A program made the position numbers and the translations under genes. The notes beneath the pieces were generated by a model. The model worked only from the letters and a program-made list of their open reading frames with translations, was not told the DNA's origin and searched no databases. 42,049 nucleotides of DNA. Source: Betaproteobacteria bacterium. Its GTDB lineage: Bacteria; Pseudomonadota; Gammaproteobacteria; Burkholderiales; Burkholderiaceae_A. The stretch spans positions 1 through 42,049 of the forward strand of contig VGHN01000011.1 in the NCBI GenBank assembly GCA_016868255.1. The letters are read 5' to 3'. This document shows, piece after piece, positions 18,890 to 38,839 of this stretch (positions within the stretch are counted from its first letter, which is position 1; every line of letters begins with the position of its first letter).

Positions 18890-20281
18890 ATGTCCATGAA
18901 ACCTCTTGTCATTCAAAACCCCGCCAACCACGAGACCCTGGCCGAGCTTGCCATTGACTCCGCCGCCGACATCGCCAATAAGGCGGCCCGGGCCCGCCGA
19001 GCCCAGCCGCAGTGGGCCGCAAGATCTCTTGATTCGAGAATGGCAATCATCGAGAAGTTTCGTGTCATTGTTGCCCGTGACCTTGACCGTCTGGCAACCA
19101 CCATGACGAAGGAAACCGGAAAACCCATTGCCCACTCCCGAAATGAACTCAACGGATTTCTGGGGAGGATTGATTTTTTTCTCGGTCACTCTAAGCACGC
19201 CCTGGCTCCGCAGACCGTCTTTAATGCCGATGGCATGCGCGAAGAGATCCATCGCGAACCCCTGGGGCTCTTGGGCAATATCTCAGCCTGGAACTATCCC
19301 TGGTTCGTAGGGGGAAACGTCTATGTTCCGGGGCTCTTAACGGGCAACAGTATTCTCTACAAGCCATCGGAATACGCCTCGCTAAGTGGCCTGGCCATGC
19401 GCGACGCGCTCTACGAGGCGGGCGTTCCCGAAGATGTTTTTCTTACCGTGATCGGCGCCGGCGATGCGGGCACCAACCTCCTTGCCCAGTCCATCAATGG
19501 GCTTTTCTTTACCGGCTCGGTCGCAACCGGCAGGGCCATTGCAAAGGCCATGGGATCACGCTTTGTAAAGCTTCAGCTTGAGCTTGGCGGAAAGGATCCC
19601 ACCTACGTCTGCGCCGATGCCAATGCGCTTACCTCTGCCGATTCGCTTGCCGATGGCGCCATGTATAACGCCGGCCAGAGCTGTTGTTCGGTCGAGCGAA
19701 TCTACGTCCATGAGTCGATTCATGAGGCCTTTGTCGGTCAGTTTGTTCGGGCCTGCGAGGCGCTAAAGCTTGGTGATCCGCTCTCGGAGAGCACCACGCT
19801 TGGGCCCCTTACCCGCGCAGGCCAGATCGATGTTCTTAACCACCAGGTCAGCGATGCGCGCAAAAAAGGTGCCCGTATTCTGCTTGGCGGAGGCACCACC
19901 CGGGGGCCATTTGATGGCAAGGGTAACTGGTATGCCCCCACCGTGGTAACCGACACCCGCCACGAGATGCTGGTGATGACCGAAGAGAGCTTTGGGCCAA
20001 TCATTGGCATCCAGAAAGTCTCCGGTGATGACGAAGCCATCAGGCTCATGAACGACACCACCTATGGACTGACTGCAGGGGTCTATACGCCAGACGAAAC
20101 CCGTGCACGGCAGATTCTTGCACGCGTGAATGCGGGCTCGGTCTACTGGAACTGCTGTGACCGTGTCAGCCCGCGCCTGCCCTGGAGCGGCCGGGGGGAC
20201 TCGGGTGTGGGCCTTACGCTCTCGGAGGAAGGCATCACCACCTTCACACAGCCCAAAGCGTGGCATCTGCGGTCGGCCTGA
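18890..20281 (+). CDS. Aldehyde dehydrogenase of the glutamylation cluster
   Basis: This NAD(P)-dependent aldehyde dehydrogenase has 463 residues from 18890, or 461 from the in-frame ATG at 18896. It has Glu229 in LELGGKDP and the catalytic Cys263 in NAGQSCCS (numbering from 18896; a second Cys follows). ISAWNYPWFVGG and YKPSEYAS belong to the cofactor site. It is not close to PhnY, so it has a different substrate. With the alcohol dehydrogenase it would take a gamma-glutamylated aldehyde to the acid, which the C26 hydrolase then cleaves. The gap to the hydrolase gene is 39 bases with a T-rich stretch and no clear ribosome binding site. Confidence 0.84.
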   Translation: MSMKPLVIQNPANHETLAELAIDSAADIANKAARARRAQPQWAARSLDSRMAIIEKFRVIVARDLDRLATTMTKETGKPIAHSRNELNGFLGRIDFFLGHSKHALAPQTVFNADGMREEIHREPLGLLGNISAWNYPWFVGGNVYVPGLLTGNSILYKPSEYASLSGLAMRDALYEAGVPEDVFLTVIGAGDAGTNLLAQSINGLFFTGSVATGRAIAKAMGSRFVKLQLELGGKDPTYVCADANALTSADSLADGAMYNAGQSCCSVERIYVHESIHEAFVGQFVRACEALKLGDPLSESTTLGPLTRAGQIDVLNHQVSDARKKGARILLGGGTTRGPFDGKGNWYAPTVVTDTRHEMLVMTEESFGPIIGIQKVSGDDEAIRLMNDTTYGLTAGVYTPDETRARQILARVNAGSVYWNCCDRVSPRLPWSGRGDSGVGLTLSEEGITTFTQPKAWHLRSA

Positions 20282-20282
20282 C

Positions 20283-20951
20283 ATGACTGCAAAACGCCTG
20301 GTTCTTTTCGATCTCGACCACACCCTGCTCGATGGTGACTCCGACGAACTCTGGTGCAACTATCTGATCGGACTTGGAAAACTCGACAGCGAAACCTTTG
20401 GGGCCCGCAATGCCAAGATGAACCGGGACTACAAGGCCGGAATCGTCAAAACCGAAGACTTTGCCGGTTTTTACATCGAGATGCTGACCCTGCACCCGGT
20501 AATCGAATGGATGCCCCTGAGAGAGGCCTTTCTAGAAGAATGGATCAGTCCAAGAATCGGGCGCGAGGCACGCGACTGTGTGGCCGGGCATCTCGCCCGT
20601 GGCGATCAGGTGGTGCTCACCACCGCCACCAACCGCTTTATTACTGAGCTTACCGCCCGCCACCTGGGCATCGAACATCTGATCGCCACAGAACCCGCCC
20701 GTCAGAACGGACGCTTTACCGGAAAGGCCAAAGGCGTCATCAACATGCGGGAAGGAAAGGTCCACCGACTGCTCGACTGGCTCAAACAAAAGGGCCAGTC
20801 CATCGATCACTTCGAGACCTGGGGATACAGCGACTCGATCAACGATCGGCCCCTATTAGAACTTGTGCAGAATCCGGTGGCGGTTCAGCCCGACGAACAG
20901 CTCCATCAGATTGCGGTGGAAAAAGGCTGGCCCATCATCCGCTGGTATTGA
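20283..20951 (+). CDS. HAD-superfamily subfamily IB phosphatase
   Basis: This 222-residue protein has HAD motif I FDLDHTLLDGDSD (about 8-20), motif II in VVLTTATN, and motif III/IV in WGYSDSINDRPLLE. The helical cap between motifs I and II, of about 80 residues, marks subfamily IB, the group of SerB and phosphoethanolamine/phosphocholine phosphatases. The ATG sits one base after the aldehyde dehydrogenase stop, so the two are co-transcribed. A phosphomonoesterase that frees ethanolamine from its phosphate would fit the pathway, but generic CicA-like HAD-IB proteins of similar length are common and often unassigned. It is not PhnX, whose motif I and cap differ. Confidence 0.8.
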   Translation: MTAKRLVLFDLDHTLLDGDSDELWCNYLIGLGKLDSETFGARNAKMNRDYKAGIVKTEDFAGFYIEMLTLHPVIEWMPLREAFLEEWISPRIGREARDCVAGHLARGDQVVLTTATNRFITELTARHLGIEHLIATEPARQNGRFTGKAKGVINMREGKVHRLLDWLKQKGQSIDHFETWGYSDSINDRPLLELVQNPVAVQPDEQLHQIAVEKGWPIIRWY

Positions 20952-20973
20952 TGCAAGAGGCCCAATGAAAATA

Positions 20974-20997
20974 AAAGGCAAACCTGAGCGAGCCTTT
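20974..20997. terminator. Hairpin between the rightward unit and tRNA-Ser, probably bidirectional
   Basis: AAAGGC at 20974-20979 pairs with GCCTTT at 20992-20997. On the plus strand it follows the HAD gene by 22 bases and is followed by ATT. On the minus strand, downstream of the tRNA, it is followed by TATTTTC, a better T-tract. It probably ends transcription from both sides. Confidence 0.5.
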
Positions 20998-21060
20998 ATT
21001 GGAATGCTGGATGATATGTAAATATCCAGACCGCCTCTAAAGCTCCTATTCATAAGACGG

Positions 21061-21151
<91 letters not shown>

Positions 21152-21162
21152 GCGAAGCCGCG

Positions 21163-21168
21163 ATTATA
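21163..21168 (-). promoter_or_regulatory. -10 box of the tRNA-Ser promoter
   Basis: A perfect TATAAT on the minus strand lies 11 bases before the tRNA 5' end, so transcription would start a few bases upstream of the mature tRNA. No good -35 element is seen at the expected distance. Confidence 0.6.
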
Positions 21169-21223
21169 GCCTGTAGAGCCAACGGCGGACCCCAAGTGGG
21201 CTTGCATCCAGTCACTGGTTCGA

Positions 21224-21274
21224 TTGACGAGGGCCGGATTGCATCCTAGCATTGTATCTACTATTGGTATATAC
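21224..21274 (+). promoter_or_regulatory. Putative vapBC promoter and operator
   Basis: TTGACG (21224-21229), a 17-base spacer and TAGCAT (21247-21252) form a reasonable sigma-70 promoter. The palindrome GTATATAC (21267-21274), just before the ribosome binding site GAGG, is placed where VapB-type antitoxins usually bind to repress their own operon. Confidence 0.45.
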
Positions 21275-21283
21275 GAGGCAAAA

Positions 21284-21514
21284 ATGCATACAGTGGCAAA
21301 AGTATTTATGTCCGGTAATAGCCAGGCAGTTCGCCTGCCAAAGGCGTTCCGAATCGAATCCAGCGAGGTTGAGATCTTTCGTCGAGGCAACGAGATCGTT
21401 CTGCGTCAGGCGCCCAAAAGTGCAGCCGCGGTGTTCGATGCATTGATCGCGCTCTCCCCCGACCTATCGGTTGACAGAGATGACAGGCCTCCTCAAGAAC
21501 GCGAGGGTCTCTGA
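21284..21514 (+). CDS. vapB: VapB-type antitoxin (SpoVT/AbrB fold)
   Basis: This 76-residue protein has an N-terminal swapped-hairpin DNA-binding domain: VAKVFMSGNSQAVRLPKAFR, then EVEIFRRGNEIVLR (residues 4-41). The C-terminal half is acidic, the part that wraps and blocks the toxin. The start at 21284 is chosen because GAGG lies five bases upstream and the SpoVT/AbrB domain begins there; the longer frame from 21224 has no family sequence. Its stop overlaps the vapC start by one base, the usual coupling for this pair. Confidence 0.9.
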   Translation: MHTVAKVFMSGNSQAVRLPKAFRIESSEVEIFRRGNEIVLRQAPKSAAAVFDALIALSPDLSVDRDDRPPQEREGL

Positions 21515-21921
21515 TGCCGCGTTACCTGCTCGATACAGACACTTGCATCTACATCAAGAACGCCCGACCGAACGCGGTTAGAAAAAGGCTGTCGAGCCTG
21601 GCCAACGGTGCGGTCGCGGTATCCACCATAACGGCCGGCGAGCTTCGGTTTGGGGCAGAAAAGAGTCAGTTCCCAGATCGAAATCATGCCGCACTAGACC
21701 AACTTTTTGAAGTCATCCCACCAGTTGCAATCGATACGAAGGTGGCAGATTTTTATGGGCGCATTCGAAATGAACTACGCGCCAAAGGTCAGATGATAGG
21801 CAATAACGATCTTTGGATCGCCGCACAGGCAATGGCGCACAAGTACGTTGTCGTTACGAACAACGAGGCCGAGTTCAGGCGCGTCAAAGGGCTCAAGGTA
21901 GAGAACTGGTCTTCGCCGTAG
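21514..21921 (+). CDS. vapC: VapC-type PIN-domain ribonuclease toxin
   Basis: This 135-residue PIN-domain protein has acidic residues in the expected places for Mg-dependent RNA cleavage: Asp7 in LLDTDTCIY, Glu43 in TAGELRFGAE, Asp99 in NNDLWIAAQA; the fourth position reads TNNEAEF (Asn117, Glu118, Glu120). VapC toxins often cut initiator tRNA or rRNA. It ends three bases from the convergent serS stop, so the module fits exactly between tRNA-Ser and serS. Confidence 0.92.
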   Translation: MPRYLLDTDTCIYIKNARPNAVRKRLSSLANGAVAVSTITAGELRFGAEKSQFPDRNHAALDQLFEVIPPVAIDTKVADFYGRIRNELRAKGQMIGNNDLWIAAQAMAHKYVVVTNNEAEFRRVKGLKVENWSSP

Positions 21922-21924
21922 CCC

Positions 21925-24475
<2,551 letters not shown>

Positions 24476-24479
<4 letters not shown>

Positions 24480-25184
24480 GGACGAAGAACCTCGGTGCCG
24501 GGCGGTGCCTTGAACTCAAAGAGCCCTGGCGGAAGCGCACGGTTGCGACTGGCCGCAGAGAGAATCACCCGGCCACGACGTCCCATGGCATCGAGCATCT
24601 GAAACTCAACCAACTCGCCTTTGAGTGTTAGGCCCACTTCGAGACTCTGCAGGTCGGCGCCGCCGGCCTTGGGAGTGACCATGACCCACTGCTTGTCATC
24701 GCGCGAGGGAAGTGTTTTAAGGTCGAACCGTTCGCGGACCTGATTGGCCGCCTCGGGACCCGCTAAAAGTAGAAGACTTGCGGGCGAGCTCAACTGGCTG
24801 GAGTCGAGCATGCGAATGGTGAGTTGCGCCAGATCGGGGTCGTAGAGGAAAAACTGCTGGTCTCGAATGAGCTGCAACTGCGAATAGGGCCTGCGAGTCT
24901 CCCAACGAAACTTGCCCGGCCGCTCCAGCGCCATGCGGCCCGAGAATCGCTGGACCTTCCCACCCGAGGCGGACTGCTCATGAATAAAGTCTGCGGCATA
25001 GCTGCGCGTGGTCTGAAGAAAATCGAGCAAGGCAAGGTCGGCCCCGGCCTGCACTTCGAGCACCGCTGCAGGCGATGAGGACTGCACCAAGGACGGCAAC
25101 GGGGGTTGGGCTTGAAATTGCGCATTCACAACCATGGGCATGATCAGCAGCCCGAGAGTGCCAAGGCCGCGCAGTCTTAGAAAC

Positions 25185-25192
<8 letters not shown>
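24476..25192 (-). CDS. lolA: Outer-membrane lipoprotein carrier protein LolA
   Basis: This 238-residue periplasmic chaperone carries lipoproteins from the LolCDE complex to LolB. The start at 25192 gives [19 protein letters not shown], a signal peptide with likely cleavage after VNA near residue 24. The mature part has the LolA features: [22 protein letters not shown], the YDPDL turn, and VELTLK-like strands. A linker of about 25 residues rich in Pro, Ser and Gln before the fold is longer than in E. coli. The start overlaps the ftsK end by eight bases. An upstream in-frame extension runs through ftsK and was not used. Confidence 0.9.
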
Positions 25193-29194
<4,002 letters not shown>

Positions 29195-29225
29195 AGGGCT
29201 AGGGGCAGAGGGTTAAAAGGCCGAG

Positions 29226-31210
<1,985 letters not shown>

Positions 31211-31212
31211 GA

Positions 31213-32403
31213 ATGAATTATCGCATGCAGGCATTCGAGGGCTTTGACCAAGTCAATGCCGAGGACTGGCATATGGTCTGGTCCGGCTCGGCCTCGCCCT
31301 CCCCCTTCATGCACATTGGTTTTCTTCGCGCACTCGAGCAGAGCGGTTCCATTACCGCCGAGACTGGCTGGCAGCCCCAGCCCCTGATGCTCTTTGATGA
31401 GAACGACCGGCCAGTGGCTGCAGCCGCCCTCTTCGCCAAGGGCCACAGCCAGGGGGAGTTTGTCTTCGACTGGTCATGGGCCAATGCATTCGAGCAGGCC
31501 GGTCGGCGCTACTACCCCAAGTGGTTGGTGGCCAGCCCCGTGAGCCCGGTTCCCGGCAGCCGACTGCTCGCCACCGACACCAATGCACAGAAGGCCCTGG
31601 CCAGGGCGCTCACCGAAGTTGCAAGGCAATCCGGGCTCTCTTCGGCGCACCTGTTATTTGGAACCGAAGAAGACCATGCCGCGCTGACTGAGTTGGGATG
31701 GCTGCGGCGCGAGGGCGTGCAGTTTCATTGGTTCAATCGCGATTACCGAGACTTTGAGGAATTCCTGGCGACACTCACCCAGCCCAAGCGAAAAAAGATT
31801 CGGGCCGAGCGGCGACGGGTGCGCGAGGCAGGGGTTGAATGTCGAATGATCTCGGGGAGCGATATTTCAGAGGCCGACTGGGATCACTTCTACGCCTGCT
31901 ACAGCCGCACCTATTACGAACACGGCAACCCGCCTTACCTCAACCGAGAATTCTTCTCTCTTCTGCAGGCTGCACTGCCCCAGAGTTGTGCCATGGCCGT
32001 GGCCCACGCAGACAATCCTAGAAGGTCGATTGCGGCTGCGCTCGTTCTCCTGGATGTGGAGAGGGAACCCAGCGCAGCGCTGCATGCAACTGCCCCGCAC
32101 AAGGCGGCCTATGGTCGCTACTGGGGCGCCTTAGAGCACGTGCCCATGTTGCACTTCGAGCTCTCTTACTACACCCCACTTGAGTGGATTATTGAGAAGG
32201 GAATTTCTCGATTCGAGGGCGGGGCCCAGGGCGAGCACAAGATGGCCCGGGGCTTTGAACCCGTTCGTACCTTCTCATCCCACTGGCTGGCCGACGGCGA
32301 CTTCAGAGCCGCTGTCGACCGATTCCTTCAACGCGAGGGCATGGGCATGGCCCACTACCGAAGTGAGCTTGAGGAGCGAATGCCGTTTAAGCCGTCGCCT
32401 TAA
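31213..32403 (+). CDS. GNAT/FemAB-like conserved protein (COG3146 type)
   Basis: This 396-residue protein belongs to the uncharacterised proteobacterial family related to FemAB and GNAT acyltransferases. Recognisable family blocks are the N-terminal [18 protein letters not shown], the [20 protein letters not shown]-like segment, [10 protein letters not shown] in the middle, and the C-terminal [23 protein letters not shown]. These are conserved over the whole length, so it is a complete gene, but the reaction is not known. The ATG at 31213 follows GGGAG at 31203-31207. Its 3' end overlaps the convergent ppa gene by 17 bases. Confidence 0.85.
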   Translation: MNYRMQAFEGFDQVNAEDWHMVWSGSASPSPFMHIGFLRALEQSGSITAETGWQPQPLMLFDENDRPVAAAALFAKGHSQGEFVFDWSWANAFEQAGRRYYPKWLVASPVSPVPGSRLLATDTNAQKALARALTEVARQSGLSSAHLLFGTEEDHAALTELGWLRREGVQFHWFNRDYRDFEEFLATLTQPKRKKIRAERRRVREAGVECRMISGSDISEADWDHFYACYSRTYYEHGNPPYLNREFFSLLQAALPQSCAMAVAHADNPRRSIAAALVLLDVEREPSAALHATAPHKAAYGRYWGALEHVPMLHFELSYYTPLEWIIEKGISRFEGGAQGEHKMARGFEPVRTFSSHWLADGDFRAAVDRFLQREGMGMAHYRSELEERMPFKPSP

Positions 32404-32920
32404 AGCGAGCGATGCTATCGGAGACCTCTTTCTTGGCGGAGTCGGGGCCTTCCCATCCCTGCACCTTCACCCACTTGCCCTTCTCCAGGTCTTTGTAATG
32501 CTCAAAGAAGTGTTGGATCTGATGCAGACGCTCGGGCGCAATGTCCTCGGGCTTCTTCCAGTGCTTGTAGATTGGAAGAATCTTGTCGATGGGCACAGCG
32601 AGCAGTTTGGCATCACCTCCGGCCTCGTCGTCCATCTTCAAAACGCCAATGGGCCGGCAGGGAATAACAGCACCCATGGCCACAGGGAACGGTGTGATCA
32701 CCAGGACATCGACGGGATCGCCATCGTCTGAGAGGGTGTCTGGCACGTAGCCGTAATTACACGGGTAGTGCATGGAGGTCATCATGAATCGGTCTACAAA
32801 GAGGGCGCCTGTTTCTTTGTCGACCTCGTACTTTATGGGATCGCTGTGGGCGGGAATCTCAATGACCACGTTGAACTCTTCGGGAGCCTTCTCGCCCGAT
32901 GGAATGCTTTTTAGGGACAT
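32387..32920 (-). CDS. ppa: Inorganic pyrophosphatase (soluble, family I)
   Basis: This 177-residue Mg-dependent enzyme hydrolyses cytoplasmic pyrophosphate. It has the family I signature [21 protein letters not shown], and [19 protein letters not shown] near the C-terminus. The start at 32920 has GAGG seven bases upstream; the TTG five codons earlier is not needed. It is divergent from the membrane pyrophosphatase gene hppA, 120 bases away, so both pyrophosphate-using systems stand side by side. Confidence 0.95.
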   Translation of the reverse strand: MSLKSIPSGEKAPEEFNVVIEIPAHSDPIKYEVDKETGALFVDRFMMTSMHYPCNYGYVPDTLSDDGDPVDVLVITPFPVAMGAVIPCRPIGVLKMDDEAGGDAKLLAVPIDKILPIYKHWKKPEDIAPERLHQIQHFFEHYKDLEKGKWVKVQGWEGPDSAKKEVSDSIARFKATA

Positions 32921-32968
32921 ACTGTCGCCTCGCAAAAAAGTGAAAATTTAATAGTTGTTTGGATCATA

Positions 32969-32981
32969 AGGGATTGTCCCT
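32969..32981. promoter_or_regulatory. Inverted repeat between ppa and hppA
   Basis: AGGGA-TTG-TCCCT (32969-32981) is a perfect 5-bp inverted repeat in the middle of the 120-base divergent gap. A second one, AGTCT-TG-AGACT, lies at 33000-33011. Either could be an operator shared by the two pyrophosphatase genes. Neither is followed by a T-run. Confidence 0.3.
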
Positions 32982-33040
32982 ATCGGTTCCAAGGCAAAAA
33001 GTCTTGAGACTGCGCACACCCCATCATTAGAGGAGTCATC

Positions 33041-35077
<2,037 letters not shown>

Positions 35078-36300
35078 GCGGATTCAACACCGACGCCGCA
35101 AGGGCCCGTTGACGCAAGTCGCGGGCCCTTTCTGTATCTGATTGGGCCTCGGCCCAGTCGGCCAATGCCAGCAAGGCCCGCACCGACTGTCGGTGCTCAA
35201 GCGCCTGTTCGAGATAGAGGCCTGCCTTGCCCGCCTGCCCGCATTTCTGATGCAAACGGCCCAGTACCCAGGACATTGCAAACGAGTCACCTCGCTCGCG
35301 CGACCACTCCTCAACCTTTGCAAGTTGGGCTGCGCAGTCGTCCTCGCAGTCCGCATAGACCTCGAGCAGGCGGTCGTCCCACTGGACCTTTAGGCTCGCC
35401 TCGATCAAGCGACCGGCCTCACTGGCTTGGCCCAGTTTGAGCATGGCGCGCGCAATAACAGAGGTCGGCCCGGGGCGATGCAGGTCATCTTTGGACAACA
35501 AATCCATGACATGACGAACCTGTGAACGATCGAGCCGCGGCGAGGAGAGCATGCCCCTGGCAGCGACCTCGCGATTGTGATCGGCCAGAACATGAGAGAT
35601 CGCGCTTCGATTCTCAAGCAGCTTGGTGATTCGAATGAGCTCGGGCCACTGGGCGCTGAGCTGATAGGCCTTCATCACCTGACGAAGGGTGTGAATCTGA
35701 CGACGCTCGCCCTGCAAGACCGAATCCAGGCTTTGCAGGGCTGCCCTGCCGTCGCGCTCATCCAATGCGAATTGGGCCAGGGTGAGTGGCTGAAGATGGG
35801 GATGGTCGGTCTCGTCCTTGGAGAGGGCCTCGAGCCGCTTCATCCAACGCGCGCGCAACCCCATGTCCCTCATTTCATGCGAGGCCTTGGCCGCCATAAC
35901 CGCCACGAGCCTCTGAACAGGGCGCTTGGCGTCTTCTAAACCATCGAAGTCACGTTCAAACTCCTCGGCCGCCTTGGTCACTCGCGCATAACGTCCCTCG
36001 GTGAAATCGAGTGCGAGGTCTGCGAGTCTCTTGATGCGCTTGGACTCTTTTCGATGGAGCCTCGCACGACGAAAGCGCTCGGGGATATCGCCGATCCAGC
36101 GCAGCAATTGCGTTAGAAGCAGGTGAACAATTGCAAGGCCAATCAGAATGAAGATGGCCGTGGAGAGCGCAAAATCGATGCGCCAATCGGACCACCAGAT
36201 GGTGACCGCACCGCCCATAGACTGCATGCCCATGACCACTGCCACCGCAATGGCAAAAAGAATGGCCCAGATAAGAATGCGGGTCATAGAAAGAAACCGC

Positions 36301-37038
36301 TCATAGAAGGCGACGCAGCTCGGCCTCAATCCGGTTGAGGTCTCCCAGCACAGATTCCACATCGGGGTTCTGACGGTCGAAGATGCGGGTCATCTGCTGG
36401 CGCGCTGCAATCACATCCTCAATGGCCATGGGAATGTCGTCGAGTTGCACTGAGACGCGTGCCGAGAGGAGTCGAAGGCGAATCTGCTCACGGCTCACCT
36501 GATAGACCTCGGTGGAATAAAACGCATGGGCCGCCTGGTCGGTGCGACGGACCTGAAAGAGCCGGTTGACGAAGGCCAGCAGGCCCGAGTCGGTGGCATT
36601 GGTATCCGAGGCCGCAGCAGCCGGGGCCACTGAGGGCGGAGCCACCGAGAGGGAAGGCAACTCGGCAATGCGAGCCATGGCTTTATTGAGTGAATCCATT
36701 GCCCGCAATTGCTCGGCACCCCGTTTGGGCCTTGCCGGCTCGCTGGGCACGGACGCCACGGGGTTGGCATCGGAGGGTTGGCTCGCACCGGATGAGGGTG
36801 AACCCAAACCACCCGAGGCGCCGGATGAGACCGAAGCACTGGTGGACTCGGCACCCATCATGGAACGAATCTCGGGCTCCTGGCCAATGACCAGGCCTAT
36901 GAGCACGCCGATCAAGGCACCCAGTAAAAGAGTGACCACCCAAGAGCGCGACCCTGCCGCGTTGGGGGTGCCCAGGGGACTGGCCTTTCGGGAGGCCTCG
37001 CCTTTTCCGGCGGACGCAGAGGAATCAATGGGAGTCAT
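36301..37038 (-). CDS. hemX: HemX-like membrane protein (short)
   Basis: This 245-residue protein has one membrane helix (about 33-52, VVTLLLGALIGVLIGLVIG) after a polar N-terminus, then a low-complexity linker rich in Ala, Ser and Pro. The C-terminal block AHAFYSTEVYQVSREQIRLRLLSARVSVQLDD is the conserved core of the HemX family (about 165-245). Most HemX proteins are 350 residues or longer with a longer coiled-coil; this one is reduced. It is not a uroporphyrinogen methyltransferase despite the name the family often carries. Its start overlaps hemD by ATGA. Confidence 0.8.
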   Translation of the reverse strand: MTPIDSSASAGKGEASRKASPLGTPNAAGSRSWVVTLLLGALIGVLIGLVIGQEPEIRSMMGAESTSASVSSGASGGLGSPSSGASQPSDANPVASVPSEPARPKRGAEQLRAMDSLNKAMARIAELPSLSVAPPSVAPAAAASDTNATDSGLLAFVNRLFQVRRTDQAAHAFYSTEVYQVSREQIRLRLLSARVSVQLDDIPMAIEDVIAARQQMTRIFDRQNPDVESVLGDLNRIEAELRRLL

Positions 37039-37856
37039 GACGCGAGTTTAATCTGCGAAACGATCTCTTGGGCATTGAGCGAGGGCAGGCACTTCACAAC
37101 AAGATCTTGGTCCAAGGCCTTCAAGCGGGACTCGATGCGGGGGTGATGGGTGAGGAAGACAACCTCATCGAGGGAGAACGACTGGCCGTTGAGGGCATTG
37201 ACCGCCCACTCCACCTGGGTGGAGCTACTGATCATCACCCATAGGCGAGACCCCTTCAAGTGAACAAGGCCCACCATGGGCTGTGGGATGCGTCGATACA
37301 AAGTCACCCGGTCGACACCGAGCCCCATCTTGAGCAGACCGACCTGAAGCTCGTCTCTTGCCAACTCGGCATCAAGCAACAGCGCATGGTCTGCCTCTTT
37401 CCATTGCCCGGCCCCGCTCTCGAGAAGCGCCTTGGCATCGCCAACGCCGGGGGGAACCAAAACCGACTCGTTATTGAAGAGAGCCGCAAGAGCAGCACCA
37501 CTGGCCGCGCCCACCGCAGCGAGTCTCAGGGGCAGGCCCTTGGCCTTCTCATCCACAAGCAACGCTTGCAGGGCCGCGGCCTTCGATAAGGCCTCGACCG
37601 CCGCTGGGCTGGATGCAATGAGCCACAGGCAGGGAGCCCGTGAGGCTTTGGCGCTCAGCTGTTTGGCGCGCAATCCATCCAACACTTTCCGCACGCGATC
37701 CATGATCACGTCGATCTGGGCTTGCTCGACCATCGAAAAATAATCGGACGGTGACTCAAGCAGATGGGCAAGGCCCTTGAGTTGCCCCGCCAGAACGCTT
37801 GCATTGGAATCGCTTTGATTTGCCCACCTTGGCCGACAGTAGACCAATGTGTCCAT
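37035..37856 (-). CDS. hemD: Uroporphyrinogen-III synthase
   Basis: This 273-residue enzyme closes hydroxymethylbilane into uroporphyrinogen III. The family is weakly conserved; visible features are the two-domain alpha/beta pattern with CLWLIASSPAAVEAL, RLAAVGAASGAALA, the second-domain LGVDRVTLYRRIPQP and the family-typical WVMISSSTQVEWAVNAL. The context between hemC (nine bases upstream) and hemX makes the assignment firm. Confidence 0.88.
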   Translation of the reverse strand: MDTLVYCRPRWANQSDSNASVLAGQLKGLAHLLESPSDYFSMVEQAQIDVIMDRVRKVLDGLRAKQLSAKASRAPCLWLIASSPAAVEALSKAAALQALLVDEKAKGLPLRLAAVGAASGAALAALFNNESVLVPPGVGDAKALLESGAGQWKEADHALLLDAELARDELQVGLLKMGLGVDRVTLYRRIPQPMVGLVHLKGSRLWVMISSSTQVEWAVNALNGQSFSLDEVVFLTHHPRIESRLKALDQDLVVKCLPSLNAQEIVSQIKLAS

Positions 37857-37865
37857 GGGCCGGGA

Positions 37866-38780
37866 CTAGTGGTCGGAGAGACTGGCGAGAATCTGCTGGG
37901 CACCCTGCGCACGAAGCTGCTCGGCGGCCAGCTGACCGAGCGCCTCGGGGTCACGCCCCCGAAGCTCGGTCTTGCAGAGTCGGGAGCCATCGGGCATGGC
38001 GATACGGGCGCGAAGCCGAAGTTCACCGGTCTCGGGCACCGTGACACAGTAGGCAGCCAGGGGCACCTGACAGCTGCCCCCAAGTGCGCGTGAGACGGCA
38101 CGCTCTGCATAGACCTCTTGGGTGGTTTGGTCATCGACCAAAACCGATACAAGCTTTTGCGAGTCGGCGTCGTTGGCACGAATCTCAATGCCCAATGCGC
38201 CCTGGCCCGCCGCCGGTAGCATGGTCTCGGGCGCGATGATCTGCCGAATCCGATCGGCCATGCCCAGGCGCTTGAGGCCAGCAGCTGCAAGAATGATGGC
38301 CTGCATCTCACCGCGGTCGAGCTTGGAGAGACGGGTATCAAGGTTGCCGCGCAGGGCCACCACACGAAGCTTGGGAAACAGCGCCCGAAGCTGCGCTTCG
38401 CGTCGAAGGCTCGACGTGCCCACAACAGCATCGGCCGGCAGGCTCTCTAGATCGGCAAACTCATTGGAAACAAAAGCATCGCGGGGATCTTCACGCTTCA
38501 TCACTGCGGCCAATGAGAACCCTTGCGGCAATTCCATGGGAACGTCTTTGAGCGAGTGGACCGCGAGGTGGGCACGGCCTTCGGCCAAGGCGGCCTCGAG
38601 TTCCTTCACAAAGAGGCCCTTGCCCCCCAACTTCGAGAGGGTTCGATCAAGAATTTGGTCCCCACGGGTGGTCATGCCCAGAATTTCAACGGGCTGGCCG
38701 GATGAGGCGGCCAGTAGGCCCTGAACATGCTCGGCCTGCCACATGGCCAGCCGACTCTCACGCGATGCAATAATCCACAT
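37866..38780 (-). CDS. hemC: Porphobilinogen deaminase (hydroxymethylbilane synthase)
   Basis: This 304-residue enzyme joins four porphobilinogens into hydroxymethylbilane. Motifs seen are [16 protein letters not shown] at the start, [35 protein letters not shown] (with the catalytic Asp), [22 protein letters not shown], and the dipyrromethane-binding Cys in [13 protein letters not shown]. The start at 38780 fits the family; a longer frame extends into the argH side without added homology. It heads the hemCDXY unit, 59 bases from divergent argH. Confidence 0.96.
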   Translation of the reverse strand: MWIIASRESRLAMWQAEHVQGLLAASSGQPVEILGMTTRGDQILDRTLSKLGGKGLFVKELEAALAEGRAHLAVHSLKDVPMELPQGFSLAAVMKREDPRDAFVSNEFADLESLPADAVVGTSSLRREAQLRALFPKLRVVALRGNLDTRLSKLDRGEMQAIILAAAGLKRLGMADRIRQIIAPETMLPAAGQGALGIEIRANDADSQKLVSVLVDDQTTQEVYAERAVSRALGGSCQVPLAAYCVTVPETGELRLRARIAMPDGSRLCKTELRGRDPEALGQLAAEQLRAQGAQQILASLSDH

Positions 38781-38839
38781 ATTGCGCAGTGTAATCGACA
38801 CCCGATCGTCACCACCAACCCGAAGCATTCAAGGCACCC

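Noticed and set aside
20283-20951. Phosphonoacetaldehyde hydrolase (PhnX)
   Set aside because: Motif I and the cap are of HAD subfamily IB. The route here uses PhnY and PhnA instead.
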